From Bacteroides stercorirosoris (GTDB lineage Bacteria; Bacteroidota; Bacteroidia; Bacteroidales; Bacteroidaceae), in assembly GCF_900142015.1 (NCBI RefSeq), contig NZ_FQZN01000026.1, positions 1 to 64,000 of the forward strand: a stretch of 64,000 bases of DNA, given 5' to 3'. A program made the translations under genes and the position numbers. Shown here piece after piece: positions 34,783 to 42,850 of this stretch; position 1 is the first letter of the stretch, and each line of letters starts with the position of its first letter. The notes below the pieces were generated by a model that was given only the letters and a program-made list of their open reading frames with translations, searched no databases and had not been told where the DNA came from.

Positions 34783-34838
34783 AAACATTGAGACAAACAA
34801 GTCAATTCAAGAAAGACTTAGTTACTACTCAGGTATAA
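34779..34838 (+). pseudogene. Truncated YafQ/RelE-type toxin remnant
   Basis: The frame coupled by ATGA to the RHH gene reads MKTLRQTSQFKKDLVTTQV and stops. The SQFKKDL start is characteristic of YafQ/RelE mRNA-interferase toxins, which are normally about 90 aa. Sequence after codon 14 no longer resembles the family, and a dispersed repeat follows at once, so the 3' part was deleted or replaced. The call rests on a short stretch. Confidence 0.55.
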
Positions 34839-34867
34839 TACATGTTGACTATCAGGAGTTATCTGTC

Positions 34868-34905
34868 ATGCTGAGCGTAGTCGAAGCATCTCCTATCCAG
34901 CTTCT
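34868..34905. repeat. Dispersed palindromic repeat at a deletion junction
   Basis: The core ATGCTGAGCGTAGTCGAAGC is a familiar intergenic repeat sequence in Bacteroides genomes (recognised from general knowledge, not searched). Here it lies exactly between two broken genes facing each other. Confidence 0.5.
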
Positions 34906-35364
34906 GTCAAGGGCAAGAATTGGCTGTACGAAATAGTCGAGACCTATAGATTTAATGAGTGTAGTACCATGGTCATAAACCTTAGCTTCACCACCTTCGG
35001 CTATTTCTTCACCCAATGAATCATGGAGACACTGTTCGACATTATCTATCCAAACTCCTACAGATTTAGCCCATGTCTCTATTCTTAAAGCTTGCTACGT
35101 TCCGCATTGGAGCTCTCTTTTGAAATCGTTGATTCTTTTAATGCCATGATCTGTTTTAGTTTTTGCTCCCGCGAGTAGGGATGCAATGACATGACACGAA
35201 CCTCCCGCTGAGCAGCCATGCTGTTCAATCGGTGAAAATCGTTTATATACAAGTTGCCCGCTGATAAATTGTTCTGCATAACAATCTAATTTAGCCAGAC
35301 CATCAGGTGTAAAACCTTCACTGATAACAGTATCTATTGACACCCAAAAATCTGAATTATTCAT
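34905..35364 (-). pseudogene. Kinase-like gene fragment with internal TAG and lost 3' end
   Basis: The frame from 35364 reads 89 codons (MNNSDFWVSIDTVISEGFTP onward) to a TAG at 35095-35097. In the same frame beyond the stop it continues IETWAKSVGVWIDN, LGEEIAEGGEAKVYDHG and KSIGLDYFVQPILALDR, then runs into the dispersed repeat. EGGEAKVY resembles the glycine loop of protein-kinase-like domains found in polyvalent proteins of mobile elements. So one ORF was broken by a nonsense change and cut short. Family naming is tentative. Confidence 0.6.
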
Positions 35365-35636
35365 TATCCTATTTTATCTGTTTGTACAAAAATATATATA
35401 TAATTCGAATTATGCAAATTGATATTTGAGGGCACTGCCTCCCTTCGTCCAATCGGATTTGTAATCCGATTGATTGAGTATAAGGATTTGTAATCCGCCC
35501 ATGCATAGTAACCCCGATATACTTAGTCGAGTCTGAAGAGGTATTTTTGTACTGGCGATATTTAAGTACAAACCCACTGATTTCAATTAATATTTTCACT
35601 ACTGATTATCAAAAGATTATAAGATATTAATTCTTT

Positions 35637-35713
35637 GTCTACAAGAAGTTAGGAGTCTGTCAACAAGGAGTTAACTTCCTGTTGACAAACTCCTGATTTC
35701 TTGTAGACAGGCA
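35637..35713. repeat. 22-bp-period repeat array folded into a hairpin
   Basis: GTCTACAAGAAGTTAGGA at 35637 is repeated as GTCAACAAGGAGTTAACT at 35659; GTTGACAA at 35681 recurs as GTAGACAG at 35703. All spacings are exactly 22 bp. The two halves are also inverted, giving arms of about 36 nt with roughly 30 matches. No gene is nearby on either side for 270 bp. Bases 35370-35636 hold only AT-rich DNA and a small ATCCGATT palindrome. Confidence 0.65.
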
Positions 35714-35774
35714 AAAGGAAGCATTTTTATTCTTTTACAAAAAGATGAGAAGAAGAAAATAATCTGCCAAACAC

Positions 35775-35879
35775 TTGACATCGCCTTTTGGATATTGTAT
35801 ATTTGCAACGTTATAATCTATACAGATTTCACTTTTAACTTAGAATCAACGGAGAGGTATTCGCCCCTCCGTTTTTTGT
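35775..35879 (+). ncRNA. Candidate small RNA, promoter plus terminator without ORF
   Basis: TTG at 35775-35777 (in TTGACA) and TATATTTG at 35798-35805 are 20 bp apart, a strong promoter. About 50 nt after the expected start near 35812 is a hairpin, CGGAG-A-GG...CC-C-CTCCG, followed by TTTTTT (35851-35877). No start codon lies between. The transcript would be about 65 nt. No known RNA family is recognised. Confidence 0.5.
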
Positions 35880-35889
35880 TCCCCTGCAC

Positions 35890-36131
35890 TTCATAGTCCG
35901 AAACGATACGCTTATACCTGCAACACCTTACGCACCTATCTGCATCAGCCATCACTGGTACAAGCGTCACTCATCATTGGTACAAGTGTAACACCACACT
36001 TCACTGTCCATAATGCCACACCTTAACTTCCCCAATGCCATTCATTTACACTACTGAGATGTGGCATTGCGAATGATGACATGTGGCATTCCGGGCGGTG
36101 AGGTGTGGCATTCCAGATGATAAGCTGCGTA
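35890..36131. repeat. 240-bp array of changing motifs at exact 22-bp spacing
   Basis: Successive motif sets each repeat at 22 bp: CTGCA at 35918 and 35940 (with ACGC at 35908 and 35930), TGGTACAAG at 35956 and 35978, AATGCCA at 36012 and 36034, and GTGGCATT at 36061, 36083 and 36105. AATGCCAC is also the complement of GTGGCATT, so the halves can pair. No gene is present from 35365 to 36350; bases 36132-36349 are AT-rich with nothing recognised. Confidence 0.7.
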
Positions 36132-36349
36132 CATCACCCCGTTAGACAAGCACATAGTTAATAATACATAAATCAACTCTTGACAAGAAATGGCAACCAT
36201 TATGATTTTAATTATATCATTATGCTTACTGCCTATGAGCCTCTTCAGATAAATATCTCATTTTATTTCCATAATTAATAAAAAATCAGAGCGTATTTAC
36301 GCATTCTTTTTATGCAGAATGAAATGCCTATAACAAACCATCTGTACGA

Positions 36350-37792
36350 TTATAAATTAATCCCGGCAGCGGACAAGATTAATATCTCTTCCGGCAAATA
36401 TCCACTCCGTATCCTCCACTCTTGCGGATAAAGATTATTAGCCCGGTTACCTATATTCTTCACAAAACCTAAGGGAATATTCGTATAAGTCAACAACACA
36501 TAACCGCGCGGAGCTTCAGCGGAAAGCACGATTGCCTCTTTACGCAAATAAGCAATAGCCTGCTCATACGACACTTCTTCACGGGGGAAAATATCATCAC
36601 GCAGTACTTGGCTCATGGCAAGGGCATGACTAGGAATCAAATCCTTCCCCTTCACTTCGGCAAGGGCAACACCCGCCTGAATGACACGAAGAGATTGCTG
36701 CAAAGACGACAGTTCCGGCAGATAATCTTTTGGAAAAGCCGTGATATTCGTTCCGTTTACTGAAAGTTCATAATCATCCGGAGAAAGAAGCCATCCCCGT
36801 GCAACGGCCAATTGCTCTTTGGAAACGCCGGAAACCACCTTTTTCTTTCCCTGCGCAGGAGCTGATTTATACCGGGTTTGCAGGCTGTCCGCCTCCGGTT
36901 TGCGAAGCGCGGCAAGGAAAAATCCCTCACCTTTCGCCCGATGGGGAAGGAAACGATAAGCAGGAAAATCATCTCCGGCAAGCAGGTTTCCGGTGATATT
37001 CCAATCATCGGAAACGTTCACCGGAAGTATCTCCGCGCCAAATTCATCACGGATCCAGCGGATATTCTCTTCATCTTCCTTTGTATTATAGGTGCAAGTG
37101 CTATAAATCAGCAATCCGCCCGGCTTCAGACTGGACCAGATATCGGAAACGATACGCCTCTGCCGTTGCCAGCAAATATCCACATTCTCCGGACTCCACT
37201 CGCTCACCGCCACAGGGTCTTTACGAAACATACCTTCGCCCGAACAAGGCACATCGGTCAGTATTACATCAAAGAAGTCCTCCAAATCGGCAAAGTCCAC
37301 CGAGTCATTGTTGGTTACAACTACACCGGGATGCCCCCACTTCGTCAGATTCTCCGCCAGAATCTGAGAACGGTTACGGATTACTTCATTGGCTACCAAC
37401 AGACTGCCTGCCGGCAATACACTACGGGCGTGCGTAGATTTTCCGCCGGGCGCAGCACAAAGGTCAAGCATCACCGCGGGAGTTTCACCCACATATTGCT
37501 TCAATGCCTGTTCCACAAACATGGACGACGCCTCCTGCACATAATAACAGCCTGCATGAAACAGAGGGTCGAAAGTAAACGTCAGACGACGGTCGAGATA
37601 ACAGCCCGTAGAAGACCAGGGCACACGTCCGGCACAGCCATGAAAAAGACTGAATGAAGCGTCGGGCAACTTCGCTTCATTCAGCCGGATACTTACGGGC
37701 TGCTCATCATTCAGAGCATCAGCCAGTTTGTTATATTCTTCATCTCCCAGGAGGGAACGGGTACGGTCTGCAAAAGATGCGGGTAATTCCAT
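36350..37792 (-). CDS. RsmF/NOL1-NOP2-family rRNA cytosine-C5 methyltransferase
   Basis: This 480-aa SAM-dependent RNA methyltransferase has the SAM-binding DLCAAPGGKSTH, the PCS motif in TDVPCSGEGMFRKDP, and the catalytic Cys in LIYSTCTYNTKEDEEN, in the order usual for m5C RNA enzymes. The C-terminal 170 residues form the extra PUA-like region of RsmF (YsgA/YebU) rather than RsmB. It likely modifies 16S rRNA. Its promoter is copy B of the palindrome-promoter element, starting about 25 bp upstream. Confidence 0.92.
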   Translation of the reverse strand: MELPASFADRTRSLLGDEEYNKLADALNDEQPVSIRLNEAKLPDASFSLFHGCAGRVPWSSTGCYLDRRLTFTFDPLFHAGCYYVQEASSMFVEQALKQYVGETPAVMLDLCAAPGGKSTHARSVLPAGSLLVANEVIRNRSQILAENLTKWGHPGVVVTNNDSVDFADLEDFFDVILTDVPCSGEGMFRKDPVAVSEWSPENVDICWQRQRRIVSDIWSSLKPGGLLIYSTCTYNTKEDEENIRWIRDEFGAEILPVNVSDDWNITGNLLAGDDFPAYRFLPHRAKGEGFFLAALRKPEADSLQTRYKSAPAQGKKKVVSGVSKEQLAVARGWLLSPDDYELSVNGTNITAFPKDYLPELSSLQQSLRVIQAGVALAEVKGKDLIPSHALAMSQVLRDDIFPREEVSYEQAIAYLRKEAIVLSAEAPRGYVLLTYTNIPLGFVKNIGNRANNLYPQEWRIRSGYLPEEILILSAAGINL

Positions 37793-37816
37793 ATGCCAAA
37801 TCGTTTTTTATGTCCG

Positions 37817-37868
37817 CAAAGGTAATGCAAATCGAATGCATAACTTTCATGCTTGCATGAAAAAGTTC
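37817..37868 (-). promoter_or_regulatory. Palindrome-promoter element, copy B
   Basis: The minus strand carries the perfect inverted repeat TTCATGCAAGCATGAA (37846-37861), followed by ATTTGCATTACCTTTG whose TACCTTTG (37817-37824) is a full -7 box. It lies just upstream of the methyltransferase ATG. Confidence 0.65.
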
Positions 37869-37878
37869 TGCTGAGATA

Positions 37879-40302
37879 CTAAAAGCTGAGTTTCACCCCT
37901 GCGAAATAGGAACGGGGCGCACCGGGACCGTAAATATAACCGGAATCCCGGCTCGCTCCCTTGTCGAAGTCATCCTGGTAGGAGTTGAAAATATTCTGTA
38001 CGCCAACGTTGAATTGCAGGCAGATACCCGAAAAGTCCACATCGTATACCACTTTCGCCCCCAGTTCGAAAAAGTCCGGACTCTTCACCAGCAAGTCGGC
38101 CGTGCCGTTTACTTCGGACATCAGGTGGGGTACGTACATCTTGCCCGTGTAATTACCGTTCAGAGCTATCGAAAGCGCCTTCGCAGGTGTATAGGTAGCA
38201 GTGAAATAACCATAGACATCGGGCGTACGCAATATCTTGTCGCTATGTCGTTCCGCATCCGACAAATGTTCCTTGTCCGCACTCCACTCTTCGGGAGAAT
38301 CATACATGCTGCGTTGTACGGTGATTCCTGCCTGCAATTGGATTTTATCGCGCCAGGCTATTTTCCCTTCCAGCGTACCACCATATACTTTCGCGCCGGA
38401 ACCGTTGACACGGGTTTGTATCAGATAACCGGAACCGTTCGGGTCATCTACCGGAGCTGTCAGTACAAAGGGGTCGGACAATTTAGTGAAGAAGCCTTCC
38501 ACCAGCAGGTTCGCCTGGAAATCACCGAAATAATGATACCAATCCACCGAAGCGTTCACGCTGCGCGAACGTTCTTCTTTCAGATGTTTGGAACGGACGA
38601 TAGAAATCAGTTCACCGCCTACGTTACTGATGTGCAAGTCTTCATCGAACGCCTGTGGGGCACGAAATCCTTCGGCATAACTGAAACGGATATTTACGTC
38701 CTGCGTAGGATTGTAACGGACGTTGGCCCGCGGACTGAAAACGGCTTTATCCATGACACTGTTTTTGTCTACACGCCCACCGATAAGAAAGCTCCATTGC
38801 TCGTTCTTCCATTCATTCTGAAGATAAGCGCTCGATATATTCACGATCTGTTTCAGCGGAACGGGTGTGTACTTGGCAATCAGTTGTTGCAGGCGGTCAC
38901 CCGTAGCGTCCGGTTCTTCCACCAGGGCCTTATCACGATATTTCTGAATATCCGTTCCCCTGTCGTGCAGGTCGTCGTGGTTAAACTCCAATCCCCCTGT
39001 GAGGTCGGAAGGCATGAACAGGAATTTATCGAAATGATAGATATATTGTGCGCCCAACACACCGGTAAAGTCGGTTGTGGTGCCGTATGCACTGTAATAA
39101 CTGTCACGTTCGATGTGCTGTGCAGAGGCATATACATTGAATGTATGTTTCTGGTCTTTGGAGAAAGCGCTGAATTTGAGTCCACCCGTATTGATGGAAT
39201 GTCTGATTTGTTCCACCAGTCCGGGCTCTCCCGAACCATTGAGACCGGCATCTTCGGCAATATGGGGCGGCAGGTCGAAGCGGTTGCCGCCGCGACGGAA
39301 TTCTTCCATGTGGTGATACTCCAGACTCAGTTTGGAGTAAGGACTTGTCCGGTAGTATGCATTGACGCCCACTGTCTGATTCTTCAGCTTAGGCAGTTCG
39401 GAGAAGCCGTCTCCGTTGGAGTCCCACGCTGAACGGTGTCTGTTCTGCCCATAAACGTAGGCTCCCATCTTGTTGTCCGAAGAGACCAGGGAAAGGTTCA
39501 GCGTAGTATTGTTGTCGAAAGCGCCGGAACCGTCGAAGTTGGAAATGCTATGGGCAAATGAACCGGAATTGCGGATAGGTTCTTTCGTGATGATATTCAC
39601 CGTTCCGGCAATGGCGGAAGAACCGAACAGGGCGGAACCACCTCCACGTACCACCTCCACGCGTTCTATCATGTTTGCCGGAATCTGCTCCAATCCGTAA
39701 ACTCCCGCCAATGCGGAGAAGATGGGGCGCGAGTCTATCAATATCTGCGTATATTTTCCGTCCATACCATTAATGCGTACCTGCGAATAGCCACAATTCT
39801 GGCAATCAGTCTCCACACGCACCCCCGGCTGGAACACCAGTCCTTGCGACAAAGTGTGCGAATTGGTCATATCGAACAACTTGGGAGTAACCACCTTGAC
39901 CAGCGTAGGCGCCAGGCGGCGGGCAGTTTCATTACGGTTGGCAGTGACCACAACCCCATCCAGGGCAACCATGTCTTCTTCCAGCTCAAAGTTTTCCTCC
40001 AGCGTTTTACCGCGCTTCAGCATCACTTTGCGTTCCTGCGACTTATAACCCACTGCACTGACGTACAACGTAAATTCTCCTTCAGGCAGATTTTTCAGGA
40101 AATAGTGACCTGAAGCGTCAGTCATGGTTCCGATAGTGGTCCCTTTCAGGGCTACCGTCATATAAGGAAGGTGTTCTCCCGTATTTTTTTCTATCACGTG
40201 ACCGATGATATTGGCATCGGTTCCTCTTAAATCTTCTGCATAAATATCCCGGGAGAGCAGTGCACACACCACTCCCACCACGAAAACGATATATTTTTTC
40301 AT
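37879..40302 (-). CDS. TonB-dependent receptor with carboxypeptidase-like N-terminal domain
   Basis: This 807-aa outer-membrane receptor has a signal peptide to about residue 22. A CarboxypepD-regulatory-like domain follows (IIGHVIEKNTGEHLPYMTVA ... FTLYVSAVGYKSQE, residues 32-112), then the plug (VVVTANRNETARRLAPTLVK, VRINGMDGKYTQILIDSRPI, RVEVVRGGGSALFGSSAIAG) and a 22-strand-type barrel ending RSYFAGVKLSF. The plug contains ETDCQNCGYSQV, a Cys pair seen in a distinct set of Bacteroidetes receptors often thought to take metals or haem; the ligand is not determinable. There is no SusD partner. A small His-rich membrane protein gene lies 88 bp upstream on the same strand, supporting a metal role. 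Confidence 0.9.
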   Translation of the reverse strand: MKKYIVFVVGVVCALLSRDIYAEDLRGTDANIIGHVIEKNTGEHLPYMTVALKGTTIGTMTDASGHYFLKNLPEGEFTLYVSAVGYKSQERKVMLKRGKTLEENFELEEDMVALDGVVVTANRNETARRLAPTLVKVVTPKLFDMTNSHTLSQGLVFQPGVRVETDCQNCGYSQVRINGMDGKYTQILIDSRPIFSALAGVYGLEQIPANMIERVEVVRGGGSALFGSSAIAGTVNIITKEPIRNSGSFAHSISNFDGSGAFDNNTTLNLSLVSSDNKMGAYVYGQNRHRSAWDSNGDGFSELPKLKNQTVGVNAYYRTSPYSKLSLEYHHMEEFRRGGNRFDLPPHIAEDAGLNGSGEPGLVEQIRHSINTGGLKFSAFSKDQKHTFNVYASAQHIERDSYYSAYGTTTDFTGVLGAQYIYHFDKFLFMPSDLTGGLEFNHDDLHDRGTDIQKYRDKALVEEPDATGDRLQQLIAKYTPVPLKQIVNISSAYLQNEWKNEQWSFLIGGRVDKNSVMDKAVFSPRANVRYNPTQDVNIRFSYAEGFRAPQAFDEDLHISNVGGELISIVRSKHLKEERSRSVNASVDWYHYFGDFQANLLVEGFFTKLSDPFVLTAPVDDPNGSGYLIQTRVNGSGAKVYGGTLEGKIAWRDKIQLQAGITVQRSMYDSPEEWSADKEHLSDAERHSDKILRTPDVYGYFTATYTPAKALSIALNGNYTGKMYVPHLMSEVNGTADLLVKSPDFFELGAKVVYDVDFSGICLQFNVGVQNIFNSYQDDFDKGASRDSGYIYGPGAPRSYFAGVKLSF

Positions 40303-40390
40303 GTAGTTTCTTTTTATATTAATGAATTATTAATGAAGCAGCCCAAGCCACTATTCCGCATGGTAATTGTTTATTGTCAATTATCAATTG

Positions 40391-40726
40391 TCAATTGTTT
40401 TGCGGTGGGGCCCGAAGACTGATGCCGCAACGTGCCTTTACGCACTTGATACGTTCCACACCCGGAACGGTCAGTACGCACAATAGAATAAGGAAAGCCG
40501 GTGCGACAAAAAGAACGGCAGGCAGAGAAGAAGTTACAAAGGAGGAAAGGAAGAAAATCGTTTCCACCTGTGTTTCCGTATGTTCATGCTCACCTTTGAA
40601 GGGATGGGAATGCACAATAATCACTCCATTTACCACATGCGAGTGGGTAAACAGAGTAATCCCCCCTAAATATGCAATGAACAGTAAAGGAAGAAACCAT
40701 TTCAATATGTTCCGTAACTTCTCCAA
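40391..40726 (-). CDS. Small His-rich membrane protein upstream of the receptor
   Basis: This 111-aa protein has a hydrophobic N terminus (WFLPLLFIAYLGGITLF) followed by HSHVVNGVIIVHSHPF and GEHEHTE, a run of H-x-H pairs that could bind metal, then a second hydrophobic stretch (LPAVLFVAPAFLILLCVLTV). It is probably a periplasm-facing membrane protein. The layout (membrane segment, then H-x-H, N-G-h-I) recalls the product of 19271-19678, also located next to a metal-transport system. I do not know a characterised relative. It is likely co-transcribed with the receptor gene. Confidence 0.65.
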   Translation of the reverse strand: MEKLRNILKWFLPLLFIAYLGGITLFTHSHVVNGVIIVHSHPFKGEHEHTETQVETIFFLSSFVTSSLPAVLFVAPAFLILLCVLTVPGVERIKCVKARCGISLRAPPQNN

Positions 40727-40997
40727 AAAGCGTTTTTAAGATATGTCGGCGAAAATAGTACTAATTACAATAACATGCAACCGTATTCAGTTGTTTTAAT
40801 CGCTTTTACCCTCAAAATACCTATATCTTATTAGTACAAGAAGTGCAATACTACATAGCGATTAAATTATTGCTGGTTTCTCTCTTTTATAATCGTGAGG
40901 AACTAAGAAATTGTTTTGAAATGATAAATGATAATTTAGCGGCGTAGCGCTGGATCAAGGTTTCCTTTCGGCATACTCATTGACGTGATAGTACCTG

Positions 40998-41185
40998 GTA
41001 GGCTGAAAGCCTTTTATCTTATAGCCCAGGGCAACGCCCTGGGGGATTGCCATGTGTTTCTCTTTGCACCCTGTAAGGGCATTACAGCACACATAGGCTT
41101 TTGCCCTTACAGGGCGTAAGATTGTGGGATCACCCATTACCCAGGGTGTTACCCTGGGCTGTAAGATAAAAGCCTTTCAGGCTTA
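40998..41185. repeat. Large nested inverted-repeat element, copy 2
   Basis: It shares with 14102-14421 the ATCTTATAGCCCAGGGCAAC segment (41013 onward), its inverted partner near 41150-41170, and the central CCTGTAAGGGC stem. Outside it, ATAAATGATAATTTAGC (40924-40940) is mirrored by 41199-41215. The rest of the 622-bp gap between genes (40727-41348) shows only a 9-bp inverted pair TTTAATCGC/GCGATTAAA and no ORF. Confidence 0.75.
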
Positions 41186-41348
41186 GGGGATGCACGCTGA
41201 TAAATTATCATTTATAGCCTCAGAAAACAAATTCTAATCTTTTTCCCCCATTTATACCGGCTTTCTAAAAAAATATTGTCTCTTTGCAACTTTCTAACTA
41301 ACATCATACGTCTAATACACAAAGAAACAATAAAAAGTAAAACATTAT

Positions 41349-41987
41349 ATGATTATGAAACGGATAATTTTAGCACTCATCGCCGCCATGACATTATGCT
41401 CATTGGTACAGGCAAAGAACAGAACAGTTACAGAAAACGACAGTCTGGGGAACAAAAAACGCGTAATTGAACTGCGCGATACCACCATCGACGGGAAAAC
41501 AGTAACCGATACGCTCAGTATCATGACCTATGAAGGCAGCAGCTCAAGCAGCGGAAATGACAAAGGATGGAAACACCACAACAGTTCCAACTGGGACTGG
41601 GGCTTCGACCTGGATGGCAAGACCTCCGAAACAATCATCTCCGTCACCGCCATTGTCTTCATCTTCGGATTGCCCCTGCTCATCGTCTTCACGGTATTCT
41701 TCTTCAACTACAAGAACCGGAAAGCCAAATACCGTCTTGCAGAACAGGCATTGGCCAGCGGACAACAACTACCCGAAGATTTCTTTAAGAATGCGGAAAA
41801 AACAGAAGATATCCGTACCAAAGGCATCAAGAACATCTTTATCGGTGTCGGCCTGTTCATCTTCCTCTGGGCCATCACCGGAAATTTCGGAGTGGGATGC
41901 GTCGGATTACTGATCATGTTCACAGGATTCGGACAATTGGTTATCTACTACACACAAGATTCTAAAAAGAGCAACAAAGAGAGATGA
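41349..41987 (+). CDS. Uncharacterised membrane protein of the ECF sigma operon
   Basis: This 212-aa protein has a signal peptide (ending LVQA), a periplasmic region of about 70 residues with a Ser-rich stretch and KHHNSSNWDWGFDLDG, then membrane spans at VTAIVFIFGLPLLIVFTVFFF, IFIGVGLFIFLWAITG and VGCVGLLIMFTGFGQLVIYY. It matches the general pattern of Bacteroidetes proteins of unknown function that accompany ECF sigma genes. Starts at 41349 or at the second Met (41355). Its stop overlaps the sigma gene start by 4 bp, so the two are translated together. It may sense envelope state (inference). Confidence 0.78.
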   Translation: MIMKRIILALIAAMTLCSLVQAKNRTVTENDSLGNKKRVIELRDTTIDGKTVTDTLSIMTYEGSSSSSGNDKGWKHHNSSNWDWGFDLDGKTSETIISVTAIVFIFGLPLLIVFTVFFFNYKNRKAKYRLAEQALASGQQLPEDFFKNAEKTEDIRTKGIKNIFIGVGLFIFLWAITGNFGVGCVGLLIMFTGFGQLVIYYTQDSKKSNKER

Positions 41988-42532
41988 GCCAACTCAATGA
42001 TATATCGTTAGTCGCACAGGTCGTGGTGTTTCGCAACACCAGGGCCTTCGACCAGTTGGTGAAGAAGTATCAGTCGCCCGTGCGACGGTTCTTCCTCAAC
42101 CTGACTTGCGGCGACAGCGAATTGAGTGACGACTTAGCGCAGGATACGTTCATCAAGGCTTATACCAATCTTGCCTCGTTCAAGAACCTGTCCAACTTCT
42201 CTACCTGGCTTTACCGTATTGCATATAATGTATTTTATGATTACCTTCGCAGCAGAAAGGAAACAGCCGACCTCGATAGCCGGGAAATAGATGCCAACTG
42301 GAATACCACCCAAGACGACGTGGGACAACAGATGGACGTTTACCGGGCGCTGGCGACACTGAAAGAAATGGAACGAACCTGCATCACGCTCTTCTACATG
42401 GAGGACCAAAGCATCGACAAGATCGCAGGTATCACGGGATGTCCGGCGGGAACAGTCAAAAGCCATCTCTCGCGGGCGAAAGATAAAATGGCTACTTACT
42501 TAAAACAAAATGGTTATGACGGAAACAACTGA
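41984..42532 (+). CDS. ECF-type RNA polymerase sigma factor
   Basis: This 182-aa sigma-70 family protein has region 2 (FDQLVKKYQSPVRRFFLNLT, DLAQDTFIKAYTNLASFKNL, FSTWLYRIAYNVFYDYLRSR) and region 4 (ERTCITLFYMEDQSIDKIAG, then GTVKSHLSRAKDKM). There is no region 1.1 or 3, as expected for ECF factors. It overlaps both neighbours: 4 bp with the membrane protein gene and about 20 bp with the next gene, a likely anti-sigma or partner. Confidence 0.95.
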   Translation: MSQLNDISLVAQVVVFRNTRAFDQLVKKYQSPVRRFFLNLTCGDSELSDDLAQDTFIKAYTNLASFKNLSNFSTWLYRIAYNVFYDYLRSRKETADLDSREIDANWNTTQDDVGQQMDVYRALATLKEMERTCITLFYMEDQSIDKIAGITGCPAGTVKSHLSRAKDKMATYLKQNGYDGNN

Positions 42533-42845
42533 TGATAAACTCTTGCAGAAATTCTTCTCTGCCAACCGGAAAGAGATAGAAGACAACGGCTTCAGCCGTC
42601 GCGTGATGCACCACCTGCCCGACCGGTATTACCGGATTTCGCAGCTGTGGAGCTTGTTCTGTTTTACCCTTGCCATAGTACTGTTCTTTGTCCTCGACGG
42701 CCTGCAACTGGTGCTGGGTACTTTACGGGAAACTTTCACCAGTGCCCTGGAAAGTGGTGCAGCGGAAATCGACCCGAAATCACTGATTATAGTGGCAGTA
42801 GTGCTTCTCTACTTCGGTTACCGCAAGATTTGTTCTTTGGCATAA
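42510..42845 (+). CDS. Small membrane protein, possible anti-sigma partner
   Basis: This 111-aa protein has a soluble N terminus of about 45 residues (LLQKFFSANRKEIEDNGFSR, RRVMHHLPDRY) and two hydrophobic segments (LWSLFCFTLAIVLFFVLDGL and SLIIVAVVLLYFGY). A cytoplasmic head plus membrane anchor directly after an ECF sigma gene, and overlapping it, is the usual arrangement for an anti-sigma factor, but no zinc-binding motif is seen. Starts at 42510 or the second Met at 42516. Confidence 0.75.
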   Translation: MVMTETTDDKLLQKFFSANRKEIEDNGFSRRVMHHLPDRYYRISQLWSLFCFTLAIVLFFVLDGLQLVLGTLRETFTSALESGAAEIDPKSLIIVAVVLLYFGYRKICSLA

Positions 42846-42850
42846 AGTTC

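Noticed and set aside
35369..35599. Possible 76-codon gene on the minus strand
   Set aside because: It covers AT-rich DNA and a small palindrome and has no start region, domain or partner.
36001..36120. Transposon end or attachment site
   Set aside because: Repeats are at a 22-bp period with several cores and no integrase, resolvase or target duplication is seen nearby.
38014..39432. Open reading frame of 472 codons on the plus strand
   Set aside because: It is fully antisense to the TonB-dependent receptor gene, which has clear domains. The frame has no signal, domain or promoter and arises from codon bias of the real gene.
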